A stretch of 64,000 nucleotides of DNA from Picosynechococcus sp. PCC 7002 (lineage in GTDB: Bacteria; Cyanobacteriota; Cyanobacteriia; Cyanobacteriales; MRBY01), in NCBI RefSeq assembly GCF_963860125.1, contig NZ_CAWLFA010000001.1, positions 2,046,001 through 2,110,000 on the forward strand. Reading direction: 5' to 3'. Below, piece after piece: positions 42,541 through 51,149 of the stretch. The notes under the pieces were generated by a model. The model did not search any database. It was not told the DNA's origin and saw only the letters and a list, made by a program, of their open reading frames with translations. Position numbers and translations under genes: made by a program. Every line of letters begins with the position of its first letter. Within the stretch, counting starts at the first letter, position 1.

Positions 42541-43740
42541 ATGACTCACCCTAGCGATCGCCAACAAGCCGTCCGAAATCTCTACAATACCTATCCTTTT
42601 CCGCCGGAGCCGCTGTTGGATGAACCGCCCCCAGGGTATAACTGGCGTTGGCATTGGCAGGCCGCCTATAACTTTTGCACTGGACGTAAACCGAGCACAG
42701 ATAACATTCGCATCCTCGATGCTGGTTGTGGCACGGGAGTCGGTACGGAATATTTAATTCATTTAAACCCAGCCGCTGAAATTGTCGGCATTGACCTCAG
42801 TGAAGGGGCCTTAGAAGTCGCCGAAAAACGCTGTCAACAGTCTGGGGTACGCGATCGCCATACCGCACCAGTCACCTTTAAGCGTTTACCTATTGAACAG
42901 GCAACGGAACTAGAAGGGGAATTTGATCTAATCAATTGCGTCGGCGTCTTGCACCATATGCCCGACCCAATTCAGGGAATTCAAGCCCTCGCGCAAAAAC
43001 TAGCCCCCGGCGGCATTTTTCATATTTTTGTCTATGCGGAGTTGGGCCGTTGGGAAATTCAACTGATGCAAGAGGCGATCGCCATTTTGCAGGCCGATAA
43101 GCGCGGCGACTATATTGACGGAGTTAAAGTAGGCCGCCAAATTTTCGCAAACCTACCAGAAAATAGTCGCCTTGTTCAGTACGACAAAGAACGCTGGTCT
43201 TTAGAAAATCACCGGGATGCATCCTTTGCAGATATGTATGTTCATCCCCAGGAAGTAGACTACAACATCAAGACTTTATTTGAACTCATTGATGCGTCAG
43301 AACTAGAATTTGTTGGCTTTTCTAATCCCCAGTTCTGGGAGCTAGAGCGACTTGTGGGCAAGGAACCAGAGTTAATCGAGCGGGCAAAAAACTTAGATGA
43401 ACGTTCCCGTTATCGTTTAATCGAATTGTTGGATACCACCATTAGCCACTACGAATTTTTCCTCTGCAAACCGCCCCTGGCAAAAATGGATTGGTCTGAC
43501 GATCAAACTCTTGCCCAAGCAATAGCAGAGGTTCATCCTTGTTTGAATGGCTGGCCTAGCCAGTCTCTCTTTGACTACGACTACCAACTCGTTAGCCTCA
43601 ACGACACTGAGTTTCAGTTTATGCAGGCTTGCGACGGCACAAAAACGATTGGTGAAATTTCCCAAGCTCTGGGAGTCGGGTTAGATCTAGGGCGATCGCT
43701 CCAGGCCAGACAATTGATTATGCTGACACCTAAAATATAA
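42541..43740 (+). CDS. Class I SAM-dependent methyltransferase
   Basis: The 399-residue protein has a Rossmann methyltransferase domain in its first half: motif I LDAGCGTGVGTE (about 58-69), EIVGIDLSEGALEVAEKR, FDLINCVGVLHHMPDP and the proline-containing strand LAPGGIFHIFVYAE. The C-terminal about 200 residues hold a helical region with a late wing-like QACDGTKTIGEISQAL stretch. Substrate unknown. It starts 280 bp after the apcE start on the opposite strand, and hicA follows by 10 bp, which is probably chance. Confidence 0.85.
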   Translation: MTHPSDRQQAVRNLYNTYPFPPEPLLDEPPPGYNWRWHWQAAYNFCTGRKPSTDNIRILDAGCGTGVGTEYLIHLNPAAEIVGIDLSEGALEVAEKRCQQSGVRDRHTAPVTFKRLPIEQATELEGEFDLINCVGVLHHMPDPIQGIQALAQKLAPGGIFHIFVYAELGRWEIQLMQEAIAILQADKRGDYIDGVKVGRQIFANLPENSRLVQYDKERWSLENHRDASFADMYVHPQEVDYNIKTLFELIDASELEFVGFSNPQFWELERLVGKEPELIERAKNLDERSRYRLIELLDTTISHYEFFLCKPPLAKMDWSDDQTLAQAIAEVHPCLNGWPSQSLFDYDYQLVSLNDTEFQFMQACDGTKTIGEISQALGVGLDLGRSLQARQLIMLTPKI

Positions 43741-43750
43741 GCAGTGAAGG

Positions 43751-43963
43751 ATGCCTAAAAAGATTCGTGAGTTAAAAAAACTCTTGCGTCGGGCTGGATT
43801 TACGATGCGACCTGGTAAAGGAAGTCATACCAACTGGACACATCCAAAATATGCAGGCAGGATCACCTTAGCCGGAAAAGATGGAAGAGACGCAAAGCCC
43901 TATCAGGAACAAACTATTCTAGATGCCATTCAACAGGTTAACGAGGCAAAAGACAATGGATAA
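43751..43963 (+). CDS. hicA: HicA-type toxin
   Basis: The 70-residue HicA has the double-stranded RNA-binding-like fold with LKKLLRRAGFTMRPGKGSHTNWTHP; the catalytic histidine is in GSHTNW. HicA cuts mRNA. It is 10 bp after the methyltransferase stop, and its stop codon lies inside the start of hicB (8-bp overlap), the classic toxin-first arrangement of this family. Confidence 0.88.
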   Translation: MPKKIRELKKLLRRAGFTMRPGKGSHTNWTHPKYAGRITLAGKDGRDAKPYQEQTILDAIQQVNEAKDNG

Positions 43964-44177
43964 ACTCAAATATCAAATGGTAATTCAGTGGAGCGACCTT
44001 GATAATTGTTATCTGGTTGGCTTTCCGGATTTTATTGGTCAAACCTGGCGTACCCATGGTGAGAGTTATCAAGAAGCTGTTCAAAATGGTGTTGAATGCC
44101 TAGAAAGCTTAATTGAAGACTACGAAGCGGCAGGAGAAACTTTACCAAAGCCCACCGCTGTCTTGGTTGCAGCCTAA
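43956..44177 (+). CDS. hicB: HicB-type antitoxin
   Basis: The 73-residue protein (ATG 43956) has the partial RNase-H-like HicB fold: LKYQMVIQWSDLDNCYLVGFPDF and TWRTHGESYQEAVQNGVECLESLI. There is no C-terminal DNA-binding domain beyond ETLPKPTAVLVAA, so it is the short form that may rely on other autoregulation. It overlaps hicA and meets the nitrilase gene end-on with 4 bp overlap. Confidence 0.86.
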   Translation: MDKLKYQMVIQWSDLDNCYLVGFPDFIGQTWRTHGESYQEAVQNGVECLESLIEDYEAAGETLPKPTAVLVAA

Positions 44178-44986
44178 CCGAAAACCCGGTGTTCGAGGGA
44201 GGGCATTTGACGGCGCACTTGGGCTAGGCGATTGGGATTAATTTCGGCGATCGCCACCCCTGGGTGAACACCCGCATCATTCAGCACAGTTCCCCAAGGA
44301 TCGACGATCATCGCGTGGCCGTGGGAATAACGCATGCCGTAATGGTTGCCTGTTTGTGCTGGCGCGATTACATAACAGGTATTTTCAATGGCTCTGGCTT
44401 GAATCAAGGTTTGCCAGTGATCTTTGCCGGTATAGGCTGTAAATGCGGCGGGAATGCAAAGAATATCGGCTCCTTGCTTTGATAACGAACGATATAGCTC
44501 CGGAAAGCGCACATCATAACAAACGGATAAACCAATTTTGCCCAACTCCGGCGAAGCAAAGATTTGGGGGAGTGTATCGCCCGCCTGGACTGTACTTGAT
44601 TCTTTGTAGGTATTTCCGTCGGGCAAATTCACATCAAACAAATGCACCTTGTGATAGCGGGCTAATTCTTGGCCATCAGGGGAAATCAGCAGGGCCGTGT
44701 TAAAGACTTTATTGTCACCGCCAGGCACCGGAAACCCACCACCCAGGAGGGTGATTTGAAATCTCTGGGCCATAGTCTTGAGAAATTTTTCGCTTTTTTG
44801 GGCAATGACATCGGCCTGAGCAAGCTTAGCGGCTTCTTCGCCGAGGAAAGAAAAATTTTCCGGCAGCGTCACAAGTTTCGCCCCCTGGTTGACAGCCAAC
44901 TGAATCAAGTCTTCTGCTTCGCCCAAGTTGTGGTCTAAGTCGGGCTTACTGGTCATTTGGATCGCTGCCGCGAGATAGGATTTCAT
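44174..44986 (-). CDS. Carbon-nitrogen hydrolase (nitrilase/Nit1-type amidase)
   Basis: The 270-residue CN hydrolase has the catalytic triad: Glu in LPENFSFLG, Lys in ARYHKVHLFDVN and Cys in VCYDVRFPELYRSL. The DVRFPELYR form and length match Nit1/Nit2-type enzymes such as deaminated-glutathione amidase or omega-amidase; the exact substrate is open. It cleaves amide bonds of small metabolites in the cytosol. It stands alone, divergent from the long rpoD leader. Confidence 0.9.
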   Translation of the reverse strand: MKSYLAAAIQMTSKPDLDHNLGEAEDLIQLAVNQGAKLVTLPENFSFLGEEAAKLAQADVIAQKSEKFLKTMAQRFQITLLGGGFPVPGGDNKVFNTALLISPDGQELARYHKVHLFDVNLPDGNTYKESSTVQAGDTLPQIFASPELGKIGLSVCYDVRFPELYRSLSKQGADILCIPAAFTAYTGKDHWQTLIQARAIENTCYVIAPAQTGNHYGMRYSHGHAMIVDPWGTVLNDAGVHPGVAIAEINPNRLAQVRRQMPSLEHRVFG

Positions 44987-45755
44987 ATGGCCTGAGATGT
45001 TTTTAGAAATAGGGATCTGGGAAAACCGTCAACCAGAAGTTTTGATGGTTAAACTGGTTTAATACCATAGCAGAATCTTTCCCCACCAACATGGGGCGAT
45101 CGCTTCGAGACGGGCTTTGCAGCATACCTTTCTTGAGTGGATGATCAAAAACGCTGGAGGCTGTGAATCATTGGCATGGAAATCTTGCGGCGATCGCATT
45201 ACCAAAGCACAGATGTCTCGGTTTGAAAACCTTTAGCGCAGAAAATTTTGCCCATGGTGAACATTTTCAGAAAAGATCAGTTAACCTATTAGCATCAAGT
45301 TTCTGGATAGCCCTTGACAAAGGTTGCATCCCACCTGGAGTAGTTTTTGCGACTGGCGATGCTAGAGGCGATCGCCATCCATCAGTCGCTTTACTTGGGC
45401 ACTAGAATATTTGTACTTAACAAAAAAACCTATGGGTGGGCGAAGTTTACAGATTTTGCTATAACCATGTGGGCAATAAAAGACAAATTCACTAAAATGG
45501 CTAAGGATTTGCTCCAAGCTATCTCGTCGGAGAAGCTCATTACAGATTTTGACTAGTTTTAGAGACGGAATAAAACCCCCAAAAGGTAGCAGGAAAGTTC
45601 CCATCTACTAGTACAATCAAAACCCACAGTTTTTTTCTATCAAACATAGCCTTTGGTAGGGAAAACCTCGACTTCGACAGAATCATTCTGTTTGCTAGAA
45701 GTCTCCATTGAATGTCCATTTAGTTGCTTTTTTAAACGAACAAGAGGAAATAGGC
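44987..45755. other. Long gene-free leader between the nitrilase and sigA genes
   Basis: About 770 bp hold no supported gene. Short open frames near 45163-45405 and 45347-45604 have no ribosome site or family pattern. HIP1 sites lie near 45098 and 45188. A TTGACT (45549-45554) with TAAAAC (45571-45576) 16 bp later is a weak promoter candidate. The region may hold several promoters or an RNA for sigA; none is clear by eye. Confidence 0.5.
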
Positions 45756-46883
45756 ATGACCCAAGCGACGAACCCCGTACTGGATCAGACTCGGAATGAG
45801 GGTGATATTGATTACAGTGCCCTTGCGGAAGCGCAAATTAAAGAAGGTACCGACTATGTAGAACTTACCCTCCCCACGAAAAAAAGTCGGAAAGCAAAAA
45901 CCAGTCGTCGTAAGGAAACTGCCACCAAGAAAAAACCCTACACCGAAGACTCGATTCGGATTTACCTCCAAGAAATTGGCCGGATTCGTCTGCTGCGGGC
46001 TGAAGAAGAAATTGAGCTGGCCCGGAAAATTGCTGATTTGCTCGAACTAGAGCGGATGCGGGAACAACTCACCGAGCATGAGTCTCGCGTTCCTACGGAC
46101 AAAGAGTGGGCCGAAGCCGCTGGGATGCCCCTCAAAGATTTTCGGCGTCGCTTGTTCCATGGTCGCCGTGCCAAAGACAAAATGGTGCAATCAAACCTCC
46201 GTCTGGTGGTCTCTATTGCGAAAAAATATATGAACCGCGGCCTTTCGTTTCAGGACTTGATCCAAGAGGGTTCTTTGGGTCTGATCCGTGCCGCCGAAAA
46301 GTTTGACCACGAAAAAGGTTATAAGTTCTCTACCTACGCGACCTGGTGGATTCGTCAGGCTATTACGCGGGCGATCGCCGATCAATCCCGGACCATTCGT
46401 CTGCCTGTTCACCTCTACGAAACCATTTCCCGCATCAAAAAAACCACCAAGATTCTTTCCCAAGAATTAGGCCGCAAACCCACCGAGGAAGAGATTGCTG
46501 AGCGCATGGAAATGACCATCGAAAAACTGCGCTTCATCGCCAAGTCTGCCCAGTTACCGATTTCCCTCGAAACGCCGATTGGTAAAGAAGAAGATTCTCG
46601 CTTGGGTGACTTCATCGAAGCCGATGGGGAAACTCCAGAAGATCAAGTCTCCAAGAGCCTCCTGCGGGAAGATCTAGAAAACGTGCTTGATACCCTCAGT
46701 GCCCGTGAGCGTGATGTTCTCCGTCTCCGTTATGGCTTGGATGATGGCCGCATGAAAACCCTCGAAGAAATTGGCCAAATTTTTAACGTAACCCGTGAAC
46801 GGATTCGCCAGATCGAAGCAAAAGCGCTGCGTAAACTGCGTCACCCGAACCGCAACAGCATCCTGAAAGAATATATCCGCTAG
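45756..46883 (+). CDS. sigA: Principal RNA polymerase sigma factor SigA (RpoD)
   Basis: The 375-residue group 1 sigma factor has region 1.2 (DSIRIYLQEIGRIRLL) and region 2 (NLRLVVSIAKKYMNRGLSFQDLIQEGSLGLIRAAEKFDHEKGYKFSTYATWWIRQAI). Region 3 lies at LPVHLYETISRIKKT, and region 4 ends in DVLRLRYGLDDGRMKTLEEIGQIFNVTRERIRQIEAKALRKLRHP. The basic N-terminal lead (KKSRKAKTSRRKETATKKK) is typical of cyanobacterial SigA. ATG 45756 follows AAGAGGAAA, so the 16-residue upstream extension is rejected. It directs housekeeping transcription. A terminator follows. Confidence 0.95.
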   Translation: MTQATNPVLDQTRNEGDIDYSALAEAQIKEGTDYVELTLPTKKSRKAKTSRRKETATKKKPYTEDSIRIYLQEIGRIRLLRAEEEIELARKIADLLELERMREQLTEHESRVPTDKEWAEAAGMPLKDFRRRLFHGRRAKDKMVQSNLRLVVSIAKKYMNRGLSFQDLIQEGSLGLIRAAEKFDHEKGYKFSTYATWWIRQAITRAIADQSRTIRLPVHLYETISRIKKTTKILSQELGRKPTEEEIAERMEMTIEKLRFIAKSAQLPISLETPIGKEEDSRLGDFIEADGETPEDQVSKSLLREDLENVLDTLSARERDVLRLRYGLDDGRMKTLEEIGQIFNVTRERIRQIEAKALRKLRHPNRNSILKEYIR

Positions 46884-46941
46884 GCCATATTCAGCCTCAA
46901 TCTTTAAAAGCTGAATACTGAGAACATAAAATTTTAGAATT

Positions 46942-46966
46942 ACCCTGCCAGTCGGTGGGGTTTTTT
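46942..46966 (+). terminator. Intrinsic terminator of sigA
   Basis: ACCCTGCC (46942-46949) pairs with GGTGGGGT (46954-46961, two G-U pairs) around AGTC, followed by TTTTTT. It is about 60 bp after the sigA stop. Confidence 0.72.
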
Positions 46967-47063
46967 ATTGCTCAATTTTCCCGAAGAAATATTCTGTAAA
47001 AAAACCGTAAAAATTTGGATGGTTCACAGTAGCATAGCGGCAACAGCAGTTTAGCGAGTTCCC

Positions 47064-49811
47064 ATGGCAAACTCTCCCCTGACGATCACGATTGATCCGG
47101 CATACGATATCCTCCGCTCGGAAAAACAACCCCTCAGTTATTTTTTTAATCCCAAATCTGTTGCTGTCATTGGTGCCACGGACAAAGAGGGTAGCGTGGG
47201 GCGGACGTTGCTCTGGAATTTGATTAGTCATCCCTTTGGCGGGACGGTCTATCCGGTGAACCCGAAGCGCAATAGTGTGTTGGGAATTAAAGCCTACGAC
47301 AATATTTCCGCAGTCCCCGAAACGGTGGAGTTAGTAGTGATTGCAATTCCAGCGCAGTTTGTGCCCCAAGTGGTGCGCGAATGTGTTGATGTGGGGGTAA
47401 AAGCCGCAATTATTATCTCGGCGGGGTTTAAGGAGATTGGTGAGGAAGGGAAGGCGCTGGAAAAAGAAATTATGGCGATCGCCGCTGGGAAGTTGCGGAT
47501 TATTGGGCCGAACTGTTTGGGGTTAATGAATCCCCATAGTGGGCTAAATGCCACCTTTGCCCATGCGATGGCGCAACCAGGTCATGTGGGGTTTATCAGC
47601 CAGAGTGGGGCGTTTTGTACAGCGGTGTTGGACTGGAGTTTTCCGGAGAATGTGGGCTTTAGTGCCTTTATTTCGCTGGGGTCGATGCTGGATGTGAACT
47701 GGGGTGATTTGATCACCTACCTCGGCGATGACCCGAACACGAAAAGCATTGTGATTTATATGGAGTCGGTGGGGGATGCCCGGTCGTTCCTTTCGGCAGC
47801 GCGGGAGGTGGCGATCGCCAAGCCGATTATTGTGATTAAGGCGGGACGGACGGAGGCGGCGGCAAAAGCTTCAGCTTCCCATACGGGTTCCTTGGCGGGG
47901 AGTGATGCGGTGTTAGATGCGGCATTTCGACGCTGCGGGGTGCTGCGGGTGGATCGCATTTCAGAATTGTTTAATTTGGCGGAAATTCTCGCGAAACAGC
48001 CCCGCTTACCGAAAAAACCGAAACTAACGATTATCACCAATGCGGGGGGGCCGGGAGTTTTAGCGACCGATGCGATTATTCAGCGGGGAGGAGAACTGTC
48101 GGAATTAGCCCCCGAAACGATCGCCGCCTTGGATGAATTTTTGCCGAGCCATTGGAGCAATAGTAACCCGATCGATATTTTGGGGGACGCGGAACCGGAA
48201 CGCTATGCCAAAACCCTCGATGTGGCGATCGCTGACCCGAACAGTGCCGGATTTTTGGTGATCCTGACCCCCCAAGCAATGACTGACCCCACCGCCACGG
48301 CGATCGCCTTACAAAAATGTGTCGAAAAAACCGATAAACCCGTCCTTGCCAGTTGGATGGGGGGCGATGAGGTAACCGAGGGGGAACTCTTTTTAAATCG
48401 CTCCCAAGTGCCCACCTACCGTTATCCCGATTCGGCAGCGTATTTATTTCAATTGTTGTGGCGGTATAAATACACCCTTGAGGGCATTTACGAAACGCCG
48501 ACCCTCGCCCCCGATACTGATGGGATTATTGATCGCCACAATGTCAAAGTGATCCTTGATTCGATTCGCGCCGAAGGTCGGACACTCCTCACGGAATCCG
48601 AGTCGAAGAAAGTGTTAGCCGCCTACGGCATCCCCATCGTGCCAACGGGCAATGCCAGTACCCCAGAAATGGCGATCGCCCTTGCCGATGAAATTGGCTA
48701 TCCAGTGGTTTTGAAACTACTCTCCACCACGATCACCCATAAAACCGATGTGGGGGGTGTGGAACTGAATTTAAACAGTGCGGCGAGTGTCGAGCGTGCC
48801 TTTGAGCGGATTTGCCAGAGCGTCACCGAAAAAGTCGGTGCAGAGCATTTCCACGGCGTGACAGTGCAACCGATGCTCAACCTTAAGGATGGCTACGAAC
48901 TGATCCTCGGCAGCAGTATCGATGGGCAGTTTGGGCCAGTGTTAGTTTTTGGCAGTGGTGGACAACTCGTGGAAGTCTTTCAGGATCGGGCGATCGCCCT
49001 ACCACCGCTGAACAGTACCCTCGCTCGCCGCACGATGGAGCAAACCAAAATTTATAAAGCCCTCAAGGGAGTCCGGGGTCGAAAAGCGGTCAATTTAGAC
49101 GAACTAGAGCAAATTTTAATCCGTTTTAGCCGTTTAATCGTCGAGCAACCTTGGATCAAAGAAATGGACATTAATCCCCTCTTTGCCTCCGGCGATCGCC
49201 TCGTTGCCCTTGACGCGCGGCTTGTGCTGCATCCCCTCGACTTAGTCGAAAAAGACTTACCAAAACCTGCCATTCGCCCCTACCCCTTGCAATATGAAAA
49301 ACCCTGGACAAGCGCCGATGGACGGGAGTTTATGATTCGCCCGATCCGCCCCGAAGATGAACCGATGCTGGTGAAGTTTCACCAAACTTTGTCTGAGCAA
49401 AGCGTTTATTTCCGTTATTTTCACCTCGTCACCCTGCAAAGTCGCATCGCCCACGAACGGTTAACCCGCCTCTGTTTCATTGATTACGACCGGGAAATGG
49501 CGCTGGTTGCTGAATACACCGACCCTGAAACCCAAACAAAAGAAGTCTATGCTGTGGCCCGTTTGAGTCAACTCCACGGCACCACGGAGGGGGAATTTGC
49601 GATGATTGTCAGCGACCCGATCCAACGCCAAGGACTTGGTACCGAATTACTCCGGCGTCTGGTGGAAATTGGTCGCAATGAAGGGCTGACTGCCATTACC
49701 GCCGACATTCTCTCAGAAAATAAAGGGATGCAACGGGTTTCGGAAAAGGCTGGTTTTACCCTCAAGCGCCAAAATTTTGAAGTGGTTAAAGCGACTCTAC
49801 AACTCAATTAA
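47064..49811 (+). CDS. Acetate-CoA ligase (ADP-forming)/GNAT N-acetyltransferase fusion (Pat-like)
   Basis: The 915-residue protein has four parts. CoA-binding and succinyl-CoA ligase-like domains (about 25-470) include SVAVIGATDKEGSVGR and the SHTGSLAGSDAVLDAAF loop, which keeps the histidine of ADP-forming acyl-CoA synthetases. An ATP-grasp domain (about 495-735) has GYPVVLKLLSTTITHKTDVGGV. The C-terminal GNAT domain (about 755-915) has VSDPIQRQGLGTELLRRLVEIG. Pat-type proteins acetylate lysines of metabolic enzymes such as acetyl-CoA synthetase. In classical Pat the ligase part is inactive; here the histidine is present, so catalytic acyl-CoA formation is possible. Confidence 0.88.
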   Translation: MANSPLTITIDPAYDILRSEKQPLSYFFNPKSVAVIGATDKEGSVGRTLLWNLISHPFGGTVYPVNPKRNSVLGIKAYDNISAVPETVELVVIAIPAQFVPQVVRECVDVGVKAAIIISAGFKEIGEEGKALEKEIMAIAAGKLRIIGPNCLGLMNPHSGLNATFAHAMAQPGHVGFISQSGAFCTAVLDWSFPENVGFSAFISLGSMLDVNWGDLITYLGDDPNTKSIVIYMESVGDARSFLSAAREVAIAKPIIVIKAGRTEAAAKASASHTGSLAGSDAVLDAAFRRCGVLRVDRISELFNLAEILAKQPRLPKKPKLTIITNAGGPGVLATDAIIQRGGELSELAPETIAALDEFLPSHWSNSNPIDILGDAEPERYAKTLDVAIADPNSAGFLVILTPQAMTDPTATAIALQKCVEKTDKPVLASWMGGDEVTEGELFLNRSQVPTYRYPDSAAYLFQLLWRYKYTLEGIYETPTLAPDTDGIIDRHNVKVILDSIRAEGRTLLTESESKKVLAAYGIPIVPTGNASTPEMAIALADEIGYPVVLKLLSTTITHKTDVGGVELNLNSAASVERAFERICQSVTEKVGAEHFHGVTVQPMLNLKDGYELILGSSIDGQFGPVLVFGSGGQLVEVFQDRAIALPPLNSTLARRTMEQTKIYKALKGVRGRKAVNLDELEQILIRFSRLIVEQPWIKEMDINPLFASGDRLVALDARLVLHPLDLVEKDLPKPAIRPYPLQYEKPWTSADGREFMIRPIRPEDEPMLVKFHQTLSEQSVYFRYFHLVTLQSRIAHERLTRLCFIDYDREMALVAEYTDPETQTKEVYAVARLSQLHGTTEGEFAMIVSDPIQRQGLGTELLRRLVEIGRNEGLTAITADILSENKGMQRVSEKAGFTLKRQNFEVVKATLQLN

Positions 49812-49820
49812 ACAAAGACT

Positions 49821-50201
49821 ATGACCCGTTTTTTCTTAGTTATTGCCCCCATCCTTGCTGGTCTCGCCGTCGCCGCTGGTGCCTTTGCCAGCCATGGCCT
49901 TAAAGAAACCCTCGACGCCAATGCCCTTGATATCTGGGAAACTGCCGCTAAATACCAAATGTATCAGGCGATCGCCTTACTGCTGGTGGGCCTATTTTCT
50001 GTCCAGGGGTCGTTCCCCCAAAGTTGGCTCAATGGGGCTGGCATTGCCTTTATTGTCGGGATTGTGCTCTTTTCCGGTAGCCTCTATGCCTTGAGTTTAA
50101 GTGGGGTGAAAATTTTGGGGGCCATTACACCGCTCGGTGGGGCGGCTTTCATCGTTGGCTGGATCTGTTTGGCGATCGCCGGTTGGCAGTTTAGCCGCTA
50201 A
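49821..50201 (+). CDS. DUF423 small membrane protein
   Basis: The 126-residue protein has four hydrophobic helices. The first carries LAGLAVAAGAFASHGLKETLD, the DUF423/YgdD signature, and helix 4 ends GAAFIVGWICLAIAGW. Family members are inner-membrane proteins of unknown function. It starts 9 bp after the acetyltransferase fusion, so they may be co-transcribed. Confidence 0.88.
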   Translation: MTRFFLVIAPILAGLAVAAGAFASHGLKETLDANALDIWETAAKYQMYQAIALLLVGLFSVQGSFPQSWLNGAGIAFIVGIVLFSGSLYALSLSGVKILGAITPLGGAAFIVGWICLAIAGWQFSR

Positions 50202-50321
50202 AGAATTTTGGCAAAGCGATTAAGTTTGGACAGATTTTGTGAATTTGCTGTAACTTCGTTTTCAATTCCTCGCTAAGATTCAAGGAACTACGAATCTTTT
50301 TAGCAATAGGAGCACCTGGCT

Positions 50322-50954
50322 GTGTATGGAGCCGACCCCAATGATCCGCATCCCATGGCAGGATTTCCGCAGATTTGTTTTATCCGCAACACGGTGACAA
50401 ATCCGAATATCATCATCGGCGATTACACTTACTACGACGATCCGGAGGATTCAGAAAACTTTGAACGCAATGTTTTGTATCACTTTCCCTTTATTGGCGA
50501 TCGCCTAATCATCGGTAAATTTTGCGCTCTGGCCAGGGGAGTTAAGTTCATCATGAACGGGGGCAACCACAAAATCGATGGTTTTTCCACCTATCCGTTT
50601 CAGATTTTTGGCAATGGTTGGGACAAACTCGCCCTGCAACCTAGTGACTTCCCCTACAAAGGCGATACAGTCATCGGCAATGATGTTTGGATTGGCTATG
50701 AAGCCGTGATTATGCCCGGTGTGCACGTGGGAGATGGTGCGATTATTGCCGCCAAATCAGTCGTGGTTAACGATGTCCCTCCCTACACCATTGTAGGTGG
50801 CAACCCCGCCAAATGTATTCGACAACGCTTTACCGATGAAGTGATTAAAACCTTACTATCAGTGGCTTGGTGGGATTGGGAGATCGAGAAAATTACCCGC
50901 AATTTAGAAAAAATTGTCGCAGCGGATTTAGATGCTCTGCTCCAGTGTGAATAA
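50322..50954 (+). CDS. CatB-related O-acetyltransferase (xenobiotic acyltransferase family)
   Basis: The 210-residue left-handed beta-helix acetyltransferase has hexapeptide turns (IGKFCALARGVKF, IGNDVWIGYEAVIMPGVHVGDGAIIAAKSVV) and the catalytic histidine in NGGNHKIDGFSTYPF. It is close to CatB/Vat enzymes, which acetylate chloramphenicol or streptogramins, but chromosomal cyanobacterial members probably acetylate other hydroxyl compounds. GTG 50322 is used because AGGAG precedes it and the nearby ATG is out of frame. Confidence 0.88.
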   Translation: MYGADPNDPHPMAGFPQICFIRNTVTNPNIIIGDYTYYDDPEDSENFERNVLYHFPFIGDRLIIGKFCALARGVKFIMNGGNHKIDGFSTYPFQIFGNGWDKLALQPSDFPYKGDTVIGNDVWIGYEAVIMPGVHVGDGAIIAAKSVVVNDVPPYTIVGGNPAKCIRQRFTDEVIKTLLSVAWWDWEIEKITRNLEKIVAADLDALLQCE

Positions 50955-51072
50955 CGAAATCTTTATATAGCTTCTATAATCGTCATGCTCGCTGCAAAAG
51001 TTTAAACACAGCTCACGAGCTTCATCATCAAAACTATTGACACTCTTGCCTGAGCTTTCAAAATAAAACCAA

Positions 51073-51110
51073 CAAAAAACCCTGCTAATTTTCTCTATGT
51101 TTAAGCAGGG
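51073..51110 (-). terminator. Intrinsic terminator of tldD
   Basis: On the minus strand CCCTGCTTAA pairs with TTAGCAGGG (stem arms at 51104-51110 and 51080-51086 plus flanks), followed by TTTTTTG. It is about 40 bp after the tldD stop. Confidence 0.75.
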
Positions 51111-51149
51111 CATCACAGATTGCAGATAGCTTGAGATTTTAAATTCTAT

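Noticed and set aside
45163..45604. Short open frames in the sigA leader (80, 69 and 80 codons)
   Set aside because: No ribosome sites, low-complexity composition unlike neighbours, overlap each other on both strands, no family pattern.
50928..51116. 62-codon minus-strand frame after the CatB-like gene
   Set aside because: Overlaps the end of that gene and the tldD terminator.
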